A stretch of DNA of 64,000 nucleotides from Rhodobacteraceae bacterium HLUCCO07 (GCA_001314705.1 LJSU01000024.1:224976-288975); one strand, 5' to 3'. Shown: positions 48,135 through 56,438, counted from the first letter of the stretch. A program made the numbers and translations. Notes: generated by a model not told the origin, from the letters alone.

Positions 48135-49386
48135 TTTCCGCCTCCCCGTTCTTGTTGACATACCAGGTCTGGATACCGTTGTTGTGATAGATCGAATTGG
48201 TGCCGCGGTATTCGCGCAGCTCGTCCTTGGTCGGCTGCACGTAACCGGTGCTGTCATGTGCCCGGCTTTGCAACAGCAACTCGCCGCCGTCCCAATCGAA
48301 TTCGAAATAGAACCGGTGCATCGACTTGTCCAGGCTCGGCCCGCTCATCCGCGCCTCGTGCCAGGTCTTGCCACCGTCGATGGTCACGTCGACCCGCGGG
48401 ATCGTGCCACGCCCCGACCAGGCCAGCCCGGTCAGAACCGTCGGCCCCTTGCCATGCAGGATCGGCGCCTGCGGGCTGGGGCTGGTGATGACCGATTTCG
48501 CGTCCATTTCCCACGTGAACCGCCGCGCGGTGCCATCGGACAGAAGATCGGTGTACTTGCTGGTTTCCTCGCGATGGTGCCAGGGCTCGTCGCCGACCTC
48601 GATCCGGCGCAGCCACTTGACCCACATGTTGCCTTCCCAGCCGGGCACGACAAGCCGCAGCGGATAGCCCTGTTCGGGGCGCAACGCTTCGCCGTTCATC
48701 TTCCAGACCACGAGGCAGTCGTCGAGCGCCTTTTCCATCGGGATCGAGCGCGTCATCGCCGCGGCATCCGCCCCCTCGGGCATGATCCACTTGCCATTGG
48801 TCTTCACACCGGCTTCTTCCAGCAGGTATTTGAGCTTCACACCGGTATACATCACGTTGTGAATCATCCCGTGCGTGAACTGGCACCCGTTGAGCTGTGC
48901 ACCACGCCATTCCATGCCGCTATTGGCAGCACATTCCAGGAAATACACATGGTTCTCGCGGGGGAACCGCATCAGGTCGGCCATGTTGAAAACAAGCGGC
49001 GTGTCGACCAAACCATTGATCATCAACCGATGCTTGGCCGGGTCGATATGGGCCGTGCCCGAGTGGTGACGTTCGAAACACAGCCCATTTGGCGTGATGA
49101 TCCCGTCCAGCTCGTGAAGGGGGGTAAAATTGATCGAACTCACCGGATCAGCCGTCAGCCATTCCACCGTGCGCCGCTGGACATGCGCCTCGTATTCCGA
49201 GGGCTTGCCATAGGGTGCGACATCCACCCCGTCGCCAAGCTGCTGCATCCAGGGTTGCAACTCGGTGATCTCCGGATCACCCGCCGCATGTGCGGCACCT
49301 GCCCCCGCCAGGGTTCCTCCCGCCGCAGCGGCCCCCTTGAGAAATGCGCGCCGCGAGGGCGTCTTGCCCTTGAAGCTGACCGTCAT
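48118..49386 (-). CDS. soxC: Sulfur dehydrogenase molybdopterin subunit SoxC
   Basis: The 422-residue protein has a twin-arginine signal (PSRRAFLKGAAAAGGTLAGAG) and the sulfite-oxidase fold. The molybdenum-ligating Cys is in YFLECAANSGMEWRG, and WVKWLRRIEVGDEPW and the C-terminal immunoglobulin-like dimer domain are present. It oxidises the sulfane sulfur of SoxY-bound thiosulfonate with SoxD. An exact ATTC-N8-GAAT box lies 68 bases upstream. It begins the soxCDEF unit. Confidence 0.95.
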   Translation of the reverse strand: MTVSFKGKTPSRRAFLKGAAAAGGTLAGAGAAHAAGDPEITELQPWMQQLGDGVDVAPYGKPSEYEAHVQRRTVEWLTADPVSSINFTPLHELDGIITPNGLCFERHHSGTAHIDPAKHRLMINGLVDTPLVFNMADLMRFPRENHVYFLECAANSGMEWRGAQLNGCQFTHGMIHNVMYTGVKLKYLLEEAGVKTNGKWIMPEGADAAAMTRSIPMEKALDDCLVVWKMNGEALRPEQGYPLRLVVPGWEGNMWVKWLRRIEVGDEPWHHREETSKYTDLLSDGTARRFTWEMDAKSVITSPSPQAPILHGKGPTVLTGLAWSGRGTIPRVDVTIDGGKTWHEARMSGPSLDKSMHRFYFEFDWDGGELLLQSRAHDSTGYVQPTKDELREYRGTNSIYHNNGIQTWYVNKNGEAENVEVS

Positions 49387-49453
49387 TGATTCTGCCTCCT
49401 CATCCGCATACAAATTCTTCATATTGAATTTATAGACGCTTGAAAACCGTCAC

Positions 49454-49469
49454 ATTCACACTAGCGAAT
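49454..49469. promoter_or_regulatory. SoxR/SqrR-type operator candidate upstream of soxC
   Basis: ATTC-N8-GAAT (ATTCACACTAGCGAAT) matches the published consensus for the ArsR-type sulfur sensors SqrR/BigR exactly. It lies between the divergent starts of soxC (68-83 bases upstream) and the decayed oxidoreductase. SoxR, encoded in this window, is the probable ligand. Confidence 0.6.
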
Positions 49470-49546
49470 AAAAAGATATCTGTCGACGGTTTCCGATCCC
49501 GCCCCGACCGGTCTACCATCCCGCAAATCGCTTCGGAGGGCAGAGC

Positions 49547-50448
49547 ATGATCATCATCGGCGCCGGGATCGCGGGGCTGTCGCTTGGCTGGCAACTGGCC
49601 CGGCGCGGCCTGGCGCCGACCGTCATCGACGCCGGCACCATCGGCCAGGGGGCCAGCCACGCCGCCGCGGGCTATCTTCAACCCGGCCTCGACCCTTCGC
49701 TGCTCACCGATCTCGAATGGGAAAGCCTGCGCGCCACCCCCGCCTTCATCGCCGACCTTGAGGCCGAGACCGGCCTTCCGGTCGATTTTCGCACCGATGG
49801 TCAATTGCGCATCGGCTTTGCCGGGGACGAGGCCGAGATTCGCGCCGACCATGATACCCGCCGCGCCGCGGGTTGGGATGTCACGCTGATGGACGGCGCC
49901 GACGCCCGCGCGCTGGAACCGGCGCTTTCGCCCGAGGTGACCATCGCCTGCCTGCTCAACGACGTGTCCTGGGTCGACGGGCGCAGGCTCTGCACCGCGC
50001 TGGCCAGTGCCATCACCGCCCGAGGCGGCCAGGTCATCGAACATTGCCCCGCGCTGGCCCTCACCCATGAACGCGGTCGCGTCACCGGCGTCAAAACACC
50101 CAAGGGTCACATGCCATCCGACCGCGTGGCGCTCGCCGCCGGGCACCGCTTCGACCGCATCAAGGGCCTGCCCGCCGACCTGCCCGCCTCGATCCCGGTA
50201 CGCGGCGTGATCCTCGCGCTGGCCTGCCCGACGCCGCTTTTCACCCGGCTGGTCAAGCGCCCCGATGGCATCCTCTGCCCTTTCTCGAAGCGACCCACGC
50301 CTTCCGCCCCTTCCTGCCCGACGACGCGCTGCTTTTCGGCGCGCATCAGGGGCTCGCGGGGCTCTATCTCTCGCTCGGCCACGCCTCTGACGGCTACCTG
50401 CGCGCGGCCGCCGTCTCGGAGCGACTGGCCACCGAGATCCTCGGCTGA
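49547..50448 (+). pseudogene. FAD-dependent (glycine/D-amino-acid oxidase-like) oxidoreductase, frameshifted and shortened
   Basis: The 5-prime part is a ThiO/DAO-type N-terminus: FAD motif MIIIGAGIAGLSLGWQLARR, GASHAAAGYLQPGLDP and ELGLP-like VDFRTDGQL. After RPDGILCP near 50280 the sequence continues in another frame as FLEATHAFRPFLPDDALLFG and ends LATEILG at 50446. The join also lacks the usual middle of the C-terminal domain, so the gene has a frameshift plus deletion. It is on the plus strand inside the minus-strand sox cluster. Confidence 0.78.
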
Positions 50449-50452
50449 AACG

Positions 50453-50478
50453 AAAAAGGCCGAAGTCTCGCCCCGGCC
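50453..50478 (-). terminator. Rho-independent terminator after soxB
   Basis: On the minus strand GGCCG and CGGCC (complements of 50474-50478 and 50458-50462) form a stem followed by five T. It lies 27 bases downstream of the soxB stop and separates soxB from soxCDEF. Confidence 0.65.
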
Positions 50479-50504
50479 TCGATCATGTTCGTGCAATGCG
50501 CGGC

Positions 50505-52202
50505 TCAGCCGCGCACCACCTCGACCGAATTGTTGGGATCGAGCTTGACCGTGCCCTGCTTGCGCACATGGTCCTCGATCACGTCCCAGATCTGCGGCCC
50601 CTCGGTGCCCTCGTTCACGCTGGCCCAACCGGCCACGACATAGTTCTTGGCCGGGTCGATCGCCTCGCCGGTCTTCAAAAGCGTCATGTCGGTGATCCGC
50701 TCGCCCTGCGGCTTGGTCACGTCGATGCGATACCCCATGCCACCGATCCGCACCATGTCGCCGCCCTGCTGGTAATAGGGGTCGGGGTTGAACAGGTTGT
50801 CGGCCACGTCCTCAAGGATCACGTGGATGAACTCCCCCGTCATCTCCGACCGATACGCCCTGCCATAGGTCATCGAACAGACGTTCCAGATATCCTCGCG
50901 CGTGATCGGATCGCCCGGCAGAAGGCTCGGCCCCCAGCGCACGCCCGGGCTCATCGCGATATCGGCCTCGCGCTCGGAAATCAGCGCGTCACAGATCAGG
51001 TCGTCCCACGTCCCGTTGAAATTGCCGCGCCGATACAGCAGGTCATCGGTCGTCCCGATCACCTCTTCCAACTCGGCCTTGAACGGCGCGCGCTCGGCCT
51101 CGATCACTGCCGCCACCTCCTTGTCGGGCTCGATGACGTCCGAGAAGATCGGGATCAGCTTGTGACGGAAGCCCATCATCCGCCCGTCGCGCACGTCGAG
51201 ATCGACGCGGCTCACGAACTTGCCGTTGGAGCCGCTCGCGATCAGGAGCGTCTCGCCCACCAGTACCGGCTCGGGCAGCGCGTCATGGGTGTGGCCGGAC
51301 AGGATCACGTCGATCCCCTCGACCCGGCTCGCCATCTTCTTGTCCACGTCGAAACCGTTATGGCTCAGCACGACAACGAGGTCGGCGCCCTGCGCGCGCA
51401 CCTCGTCCACCATCTGCTGCATCCGCCCGTCACGAATGCCGAAACTGTATTCGGGAAACATCCAGCCCGGATTGGCGATCGGCATGTAGGGGAACGCCTG
51501 CCCGATCACCGCGATCTTGGCTCCTCCGCGCTCAAAGAACGTGTAATCGGCGAATTCCTCGGCCGGCTCTTCCCATTCCGCGTCAAAGATATTCTGCCCC
51601 ATCGCCGGGAAGGCCAGGCCCTCGACGATTTCGCGCACCCGCTCCGAACCCAGCGTGAACTCCCAGTGAAAGGTCATCGCGTCGGGCTTGAGCGCGTCCA
51701 TCACGTTGACCATGTCCTGCCCTTGCGTGTGATAGCAGGTGTAAGAGCCGTGCCAGGTGTCGCCCCCATCCAGCAGGATCGCGTCGGGCCGGTCGGCGCG
51801 GATCGCGTTGATCACGGTGGCCACCCGGTCAAGCCCGCCAACGCGCCCATAGGTCTGGGCCAGTGCGGAGAAATCGTCGTAGGTCAGCGCGTAATGGCTC
51901 GGACTGCCATCCTCGATCCCGTAAAGCCTGCGGAAATCCGCGCCGGTGACATGCGGAACCGCACCACGATTGTCGCCCACCCCCAGGTTGATCTCCGGCT
52001 CGCGGAAATAAATCGGCTTCATCTGCGCGTGGATGTCGGTGATATGGATCAGGCTGACATTGCCGAAGGTGTCGAACTGCAACAGGTCATCCTGCGTCAG
52101 CGCCTGCTGAGCGGCCAGTTTCGACCAGTTGCCGAAACCACTCGCGCCAACCATGGCCGATGCGGCCATGCTGACCTGAAGGAAATCGCGACGTGAGATC
52201 AT
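50505..52202 (-). CDS. soxB: Thiosulfohydrolase SoxB
   Basis: The 565-residue metallophosphoesterase-fold enzyme has a twin-arginine-like signal (SRRDFLQVSMAASAMVGASG), the metal motifs SLIHITDIHAQ, LLDGGDTWHGS, HWEFTLGS and SHNGFDVDKK, and HTHD. It hydrolyses the sulfate group from SoxY-bound S-sulfocysteine using two manganese ions. The ATG at 52202 was chosen. A palindrome lies 32-50 bases upstream and a terminator follows its stop, so it may be a separate transcript. Confidence 0.96.
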   Translation of the reverse strand: MISRRDFLQVSMAASAMVGASGFGNWSKLAAQQALTQDDLLQFDTFGNVSLIHITDIHAQMKPIYFREPEINLGVGDNRGAVPHVTGADFRRLYGIEDGSPSHYALTYDDFSALAQTYGRVGGLDRVATVINAIRADRPDAILLDGGDTWHGSYTCYHTQGQDMVNVMDALKPDAMTFHWEFTLGSERVREIVEGLAFPAMGQNIFDAEWEEPAEEFADYTFFERGGAKIAVIGQAFPYMPIANPGWMFPEYSFGIRDGRMQQMVDEVRAQGADLVVVLSHNGFDVDKKMASRVEGIDVILSGHTHDALPEPVLVGETLLIASGSNGKFVSRVDLDVRDGRMMGFRHKLIPIFSDVIEPDKEVAAVIEAERAPFKAELEEVIGTTDDLLYRRGNFNGTWDDLICDALISEREADIAMSPGVRWGPSLLPGDPITREDIWNVCSMTYGRAYRSEMTGEFIHVILEDVADNLFNPDPYYQQGGDMVRIGGMGYRIDVTKPQGERITDMTLLKTGEAIDPAKNYVVAGWASVNEGTEGPQIWDVIEDHVRKQGTVKLDPNNSVEVVRG

Positions 52203-52233
52203 GATGCGGGCCTTTCCGGGTTTGCCTGTGTGT

Positions 52234-52252
52234 TGCGCATAACATATGCGCA
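52234..52252. promoter_or_regulatory. Perfect palindrome upstream of soxB
   Basis: TGCGCATA-ACA-TATGCGCA (52234-52252) is an 8-bp inverted repeat with a 3-base spacer, 32 bases upstream of the soxB ATG. Its core resembles the TATGCGCATA near arsR. It could be an operator or part of a promoter. Confidence 0.45.
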
Positions 52253-52273
52253 GGATTGAATTTGTTAAAACAG

Positions 52274-52309
52274 AAAAAAGGCCCGCCCGGCGCAATGCCA
52301 TGACGAGCC
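52274..52309 (-). terminator. Terminator after soxA
   Basis: On the minus strand GGCTCG pairs with CGGGCC (one G-U) across a 18-base loop, followed by six T (complement of 52274-52279). It lies 11 bases downstream of the soxA stop and before the soxB palindrome. Confidence 0.6.
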
Positions 52310-52319
52310 CCTCATTGGA

Positions 52320-53174
52320 TCAGTTGCGGACCGACGGGCTCTCGACGCCAAGCCCGTTTCCGCGGCTCGCCACGTAAAGCTCAAGCGCGATGAACTCGTC
52401 GCTGCCCGGGTTGAACGTCTCGGCACGGGTGTCGCGAATGCAGCCCTTGAAGCGCGAATGCGCCCCGTTCAACTTTGCATTCTTCAACCGGTAGGTCGGA
52501 AACCCGTTTGTCTGGCCCTGGCTCAGGTGGTCGGCGCGGATCATGTTGCCATAGTTTTCCTCATGGCAGGACGCGCAGGACAGCTCCAGCTGGCCGTAAC
52601 GGGTGTAATAGATTTCCTTGCCCTTCTCCCAGAACGGCTCGGCCGGGCCGTCGATGGCCACGTTCATCGGCATGCCGCGCGACTGGCTTCCGATCATCGC
52701 TTCCATGTCGATGGCCGGGCCGGCATCATAGCTCCAGGCCTCGGCACCCATCCGCTCGGTGCGGCATTCGTTGACCTTCATCTGAACGGTCATCAACGTG
52801 CCGGCCTTCTCGTCGAATTTCGGATAGGTCGCCTTGACGCCCTTCATGCTCTCGGCCGCGTCACCATGGCAATCGGCACAAGACTTGCCCTCGCTGCCGT
52901 CGGCGGTGTTCCAGATGGCCATGCCGTTTTCGGCCCCCAGCATTGCAGGGTTGTCGAAATCATCCATCTCCATGGCCTGCGTGTCGTCATTGCGGAAATG
53001 CCAGCCCGAGATCACCTCGTAAAGCGCTCCGTCGAGATGCTCTGCGGGTTCGACCTTGGTCGCGACCTCGATTTCCTCGTTGATGATCAGAGTGTCATCG
53101 TCTGGATCGGCAGAACCCAGCGCCGGCATCGCCAAGGCAACAGCCGCCACCACGGACAAAGTCTTGAAATTCAT
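52320..53174 (-). CDS. soxA: Sulfur-oxidation diheme cytochrome SoxA
   Basis: The 284-residue protein has a signal peptide (SVVAAVALAMPALGSA), heme sites CADCH (Cys99, Cys102) and CASCH (Cys200, Cys203), and the active-site Cys245 (FKGCIRDTRAET) that forms the cysteine persulfide heme ligand. With SoxX it attaches thiosulfate to the SoxY Cys. A strong hairpin lies between soxZ and this gene, and a terminator follows it. Confidence 0.96.
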   Translation of the reverse strand: MNFKTLSVVAAVALAMPALGSADPDDDTLIINEEIEVATKVEPAEHLDGALYEVISGWHFRNDDTQAMEMDDFDNPAMLGAENGMAIWNTADGSEGKSCADCHGDAAESMKGVKATYPKFDEKAGTLMTVQMKVNECRTERMGAEAWSYDAGPAIDMEAMIGSQSRGMPMNVAIDGPAEPFWEKGKEIYYTRYGQLELSCASCHEENYGNMIRADHLSQGQTNGFPTYRLKNAKLNGAHSRFKGCIRDTRAETFNPGSDEFIALELYVASRGNGLGVESPSVRN

Positions 53175-53194
53175 TCACTTTCCTCCCTTTGAAA

Positions 53195-53221
53195 CGCCTT
53201 GCCCTTCTTCGGGGCAAGGCG
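53195..53221. repeat. Intercistronic hairpin between soxZ and soxA
   Basis: CGCCTTGCCC and GGGCAAGGCG (53195-53204 and 53212-53221) form a perfect 10-bp stem with a 7-base loop, downstream of the soxZ stop and upstream of the soxA ribosome-binding site. No T-run follows on the minus strand, so it is more likely an mRNA processing or stability element than a terminator. Confidence 0.55.
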
Positions 53222-53241
53222 CCTTTTGTCGTTGGGTCCGC

Positions 53242-53568
53242 TCAGACCTTGACCGATTTGACCTCTTCGTAAACCGAGCCGTCATCGTCATACCAGGTGA
53301 ACTGGAGATCGCCGGATTCCGGGATCTTCACGTCGAACTCGAAATACGGATTGGTCGAGATCGCGCCGTGCATTTCAACGTCGAGCACGTTGGTGCCGTT
53401 GAAATCGCAGGTGAAGCGGTTGATGATCGAGCGCGGGATCAGGTCGCCGTCGCTGTCGCGGCGCTGGCCCGATTCCATCTTGTGGCTGATCAGGGTCTTG
53501 ATCATCACGATCTCGCCAGCCTCTGCCGATCCGGGCGCCTTCACGCGGGGTCTAACACCTTCTGCCAT
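53242..53568 (-). CDS. soxZ: Sulfur-carrier complex protein SoxZ
   Basis: The 108-residue protein has the immunoglobulin-like fold and family pattern (RPRVKAPGSAEAGEIVMIKT, RFTCDFNGTNVL, NPYFEFDVKIPESGDLQFTW). It pairs with SoxY as the carrier complex. The SoxY gene is 18 bases upstream. No signal peptide is present, as usual, since SoxZ is exported with SoxY. Confidence 0.97.
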   Translation of the reverse strand: MAEGVRPRVKAPGSAEAGEIVMIKTLISHKMESGQRRDSDGDLIPRSIINRFTCDFNGTNVLDVEMHGAISTNPYFEFDVKIPESGDLQFTWYDDDGSVYEEVKSVKV

Positions 53569-53586
53569 GTCTTTCGTCTCCTCTGA

Positions 53587-54003
53587 TTAGCCGCCGCAGC
53601 CGCCGATAGTGACTTTCACGTTCTTCGTCGTCTTGGCAAAGCTTCCGTCACCCATCTTCGCGACCGCCACGACATCCTGTGTGCCGGCCAGCCGGATGCG
53701 CGTCGATGCCGACTGGCTGCCCGACAACTCGCCGAAATTGAACGTCGCGACATCCGGGTTCGGATTGCCCAGGGCCAGGACCATGATCGCCGTCGCACCT
53801 TCGGCCGAAACGCTCACCGGCACGGTGTTCCCGTTCTCGGCAATCTCCGGCGCATCGAGCGTCACACCGCCCTCGGCCACGTCTGCGCCGCCGGTGAAGG
53901 CGTCGATCTCTTCCTCGCCGGCGGCCGCCACGCGCAGCGGCAGCGATGTCAGGGCAACAGCACCGGCACCCAGCACCAGCGTATCGCGTCTTGAGAATTC
54001 CAT
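53587..54003 (-). CDS. soxY: Sulfur-carrier protein SoxY
   Basis: The 138-residue protein has a twin-arginine-type signal (SRRDTLVLGAGAVALTSLPL) and ends in VTIGGCGG, the swinging-arm Cys that carries thiosulfate sulfur through the pathway. The gene is between soxX and soxZ, the usual order. Confidence 0.97.
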   Translation of the reverse strand: MEFSRRDTLVLGAGAVALTSLPLRVAAAGEEEIDAFTGGADVAEGGVTLDAPEIAENGNTVPVSVSAEGATAIMVLALGNPNPDVATFNFGELSGSQSASTRIRLAGTQDVVAVAKMGDGSFAKTTKNVKVTIGGCGG

Positions 54004-54045
54004 GTCTCTACTCCTCAGATAGTGTCACTAAAGGCAGCGCTTCGC

Positions 54046-54519
54046 TCACTCTTTCAGGGCGGAAAGAAACGCCACCAGATCTTCGATCTCCCAGGCCGTC
54101 AAGAGCGGCCCGAACGAGTCATCCGCGGCCTTGCCGGTATAGGCATTGCCGGGACGGATAAAGCCATCGACCTTGTAATATGCCGGCATCACGGTGCCCG
54201 GGAACGTTTTCTTGGAATTGACCAGGATGCCCCGCAACTCCGCCTCGCTCCAACGATCGCCCGCCCCGGTCAACTCCGGGCCGACATTGCCGGGAAACGC
54301 CGCGTCGATAGCGTCGATCTTGTGGCACGCCACGCAATTGCCCGATCCCTTCGAGGCATAGACCTTAAGCCCATTTTCCGGATCGCCCGGCTTGCCGGTC
54401 AGCGATTGCTCAACGCTTCCATAGTCGTCGAATTCAACGTCCTGAGGCGCCATCACCCCCTCGGCCATGGCCGTTCCGGCCATCATGGCCAGCGCCAGTG
54501 TCAAAGTCCCAAGCTTCAT
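54046..54519 (-). CDS. soxX: Sulfur-oxidation cytochrome SoxX
   Basis: The 157-residue monoheme cytochrome has a signal peptide (LGTLTLALAMMAGTAMA), heme site CVACH (Cys62, Cys65, His66) and a Met near the C-terminus (GTVMPAYYKV). It forms the heterodimer SoxAX. GGGAGGAA precedes the ATG at 54519. An exact ATTC-N8-GAAT box lies 85-100 bases upstream. Confidence 0.95.
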   Translation of the reverse strand: MKLGTLTLALAMMAGTAMAEGVMAPQDVEFDDYGSVEQSLTGKPGDPENGLKVYASKGSGNCVACHKIDAIDAAFPGNVGPELTGAGDRWSEAELRGILVNSKKTFPGTVMPAYYKVDGFIRPGNAYTGKAADDSFGPLLTAWEIEDLVAFLSALKE

Positions 54520-54540
54520 GATTCCTCCCATTCCCTGGAC

Positions 54541-54571
54541 CTGTTATAATTCAGGTTCATTGTCATAACAG
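54541..54571. promoter_or_regulatory. Inverted repeat upstream of soxX
   Basis: CTGTTAT and ATAACAG (54541-54547 and 54565-54571) are a perfect 7-bp inverted repeat with 17 bases between, just upstream of the soxX ribosome-binding site. It may be part of the promoter or a second operator. Confidence 0.4.
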
Positions 54572-54602
54572 TATTGCAGGCTCTTGCGTGAACGCAACAA
54601 CA

Positions 54603-54620
54603 AATTCAAAAGAGTGAATT
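54603..54620. promoter_or_regulatory. SoxR/SqrR-type operator candidate upstream of soxX
   Basis: AATTCA-AAAGAG-TGAATT is a perfect 6-6-6 inverted repeat containing ATTC-N8-GAAT (54604-54619), the SqrR/BigR consensus. In Paracoccus SoxR acts at the soxW-soxX gap, the same location. Confidence 0.65.
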
Positions 54621-54641
54621 AACTGGGCGCAACTTTCTTTC

Positions 54642-55220
54642 TCAGTCGGTCGCGCCTTCTTGCCTCTCGCGTATCCTGCGGGCGTGGTAACGCTGGAAAT
54701 CTTCCTCGTCATCAAGATCATAGCGTTTCTCGTTCACCCATGTGAACATGTCGAGCGTGGTCTGGTACCCGAAGGCACCCGGCATCGTCGCCACCGCCGC
54801 CTCGGCCGCGGTCCGGCCCGCGTCAACCTCCTCGGGCAGAAAGATCAGCGTCGGCGTGAACAGAATCCCCCATTTGCGCATCAGCGCCGATTGCTCCATC
54901 TCCTCGCCGTCGAAATCGGTGGCCGTGTCATTGCCGTGCAGGTTCAGCTGCACCACGAAGTAATTCTCCGCGATATAGTCCGACAGATCGGACCGGACAT
55001 AGACCTCCTCGTGCATCTTCTTGCAATAGATGCAGCCGCGCTGCTCGACGAACAGGACCAGCCGCTTGCCCTCCGCGTTGGCCTCTTCCAGGTCCTCGCG
55101 CAGATCCTTGAACGTGTTGCGCATCCATGGCTGCTTGTGCAGCCCGTCATCGCCGATCTCGGCCGCCGCCGCCGTCGCCAGTCCGGCGAGCATCGCCAGC
55201 GCCATCAGAAACCGTTTCAT
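54642..55220 (-). CDS. soxW: Periplasmic thioredoxin SoxW
   Basis: The 192-residue protein has a signal peptide (MALAMLAGLATAAAA) and a thioredoxin site CIYC in LVLFVEQRGCIYCKKMHEEV, with the cis-Pro region LFTPTLIFLPEE. It takes electrons from SoxV and reduces periplasmic Sox partners. It lies between soxV and soxX. Confidence 0.9.
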   Translation of the reverse strand: MKRFLMALAMLAGLATAAAAEIGDDGLHKQPWMRNTFKDLREDLEEANAEGKRLVLFVEQRGCIYCKKMHEEVYVRSDLSDYIAENYFVVQLNLHGNDTATDFDGEEMEQSALMRKWGILFTPTLIFLPEEVDAGRTAAEAAVATMPGAFGYQTTLDMFTWVNEKRYDLDDEEDFQRYHARRIRERQEGATD

Positions 55221-55246
55221 CGTCGTCCTCCCTCACAGTCAGTAAA

Positions 55247-55984
55247 TCACCCGAGATTGCCGAAGCTCGGAAATGTATCGATCATCCAGTTGGAAATCGT
55301 GTTCACCGTGTCGGTGGCGATCAATATCGCGAACACGATCAGCATGACCCCCATCGCCTTTTCTACATAAACCATCTTGGCCCGGTGCCGCTGCATCCAG
55401 CCAAGGAACGGGCGCGCAAAGAACGCCGCCAGCACGAAAGGCGCGGTCATGCCCGCCCCGAACACCGCCAGCAATGCCGCGCCCTGGCTGATCTCGCCCA
55501 TGCCGCTCGCGATCATCAGGATCGAGGCCAGGACCGGCCCCACGCAGGCGGTCCACCCGAACCCGAAGGCCAGCCCCATCACATAGGCGCCCAGAACGGT
55601 CGTCGGATCGCTCTTCGATTCCATCCGCGCCTCGCGCATCAGGAACCCGATGCGGATCACCCCCAGGAAATGCAACCCGAACACGAAGATCACCGCCGCC
55701 GCCACGTAGGACAGCGTGCTTCTCCATTGCGCGAACGCCTGCCCCAGCGCCGTCGCCCCCATGCCCATCAGCATGAAGATCGTCGTCACCCCCAGCGCGA
55801 ACATGAGGGCGGACACCACCAGCCGACGCTGCGCGCCCGGCGCGATCTCGCCGTCGCCGCGCAGCTCGGCCATGGAAATCCCCGCCATGTAACTGATATA
55901 GAACGGCACCATCGGCAGGATACACGGCGTGAAGAACGCGCCAAACCCAGCCAGCAAGGCGCCCAGATAGGAAATATCCGGCAC
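55247..55984 (-). CDS. soxV: Thiol-disulfide electron transporter SoxV (CcdA family)
   Basis: The 245-residue membrane protein has the CcdA motif FFTPCILPMVPFYISYM with one catalytic Cys and a second in GWTACVGPVLASILMI, and about six membrane segments. It moves reducing power across the inner membrane to SoxW. It starts the minus-strand sox genes and is divergent from soxS; the 76 bases between hold direct and inverted repeats. Confidence 0.93.
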   Translation of the reverse strand: MPDISYLGALLAGFGAFFTPCILPMVPFYISYMAGISMAELRGDGEIAPGAQRRLVVSALMFALGVTTIFMLMGMGATALGQAFAQWRSTLSYVAAAVIFVFGLHFLGVIRIGFLMREARMESKSDPTTVLGAYVMGLAFGFGWTACVGPVLASILMIASGMGEISQGAALLAVFGAGMTAPFVLAAFFARPFLGWMQRHRAKMVYVEKAMGVMLIVFAILIATDTVNTISNWMIDTFPSFGNLG

Positions 55985-56010
55985 GCGCGTTTCCCCTCCC
56001 TTGCCGAAAA

Positions 56011-56050
56011 CACATTATCACATTAAGATTTGTTCAAGCATTGTCAATCT
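56011..56050. promoter_or_regulatory. Repeats in the divergent soxV-soxS control region
   Basis: CACATTA is repeated at 56011-56017 and 56019-56025, and AGATT/AATCT (56026-56030 and 56046-56050) is an inverted repeat with a 15-base spacer. The region controls both soxV and soxS; no exact ATTC-N8-GAAT box occurs here. Confidence 0.4.
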
Positions 56051-56060
56051 GGCCCCGCCC

Positions 56061-56438
56061 ATGTCCCTCGCCCCGATGCAACACGCTCTTGCGGCCGCCT
56101 TGGCCCTTGCCCTCTCGGTGTTGCCCGCCGTGGCGGCCGAGCTGATCATGGTCGAGCAGAAGGGCTGCTCGCACTGCATCGCCTGGAAGGATACGATCGG
56201 CCCGATCTATCCCAGGTCGCCCGAAGGTGAGTTTGCCCCGCTGCGCGTCGTCGACATCCGCGCGGGCGCGCCCGACGGCGTGCGCTACGACCGCCCCGTG
56301 ACGTTCACGCCCACCTTCATCCTGGTCGAGGACGGCACCGAAATCGGCCGCATCGAGGGCTATCCCGGCGAAGATTTCTTCTGGAGCCTGCTCGACATGC
56401 TGCTGAAACGGGAAACCGATTACACCGGCAGCGGATGA
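56061..56438 (+). CDS. soxS: Thioredoxin-like protein SoxS
   Basis: The 125-residue protein has a signal peptide (LAAALALALSVLPAVAA) and the redox motif KGCSHCIAWK, with the cis-Pro region TFTPTFILVEDG. SoxS of Paracoccus activates SoxYZ-related proteins in the periplasm. The ATG at 56061 (or 56076) was chosen; the frame extends upstream without signal features. It is divergent from soxV. Confidence 0.85.
   Translation: MSLAPMQHALAAALALALSVLPAVAAELIMVEQKGCSHCIAWKDTIGPIYPRSPEGEFAPLRVVDIRAGAPDGVRYDRPVTFTPTFILVEDGTEIGRIEGYPGEDFFWSLLDMLLKRETDYTGSG

Noticed and set aside
48001..49389. A 462-codon open frame on the plus strand
   Set aside because: It is antisense to soxC and the start of soxD, both with clear motifs.
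50496..52196. A 566-codon open frame on the plus strand
   Set aside because: It is antisense to soxB and has the His/Asp-rich composition of a shadow; soxB motifs settle the strand.
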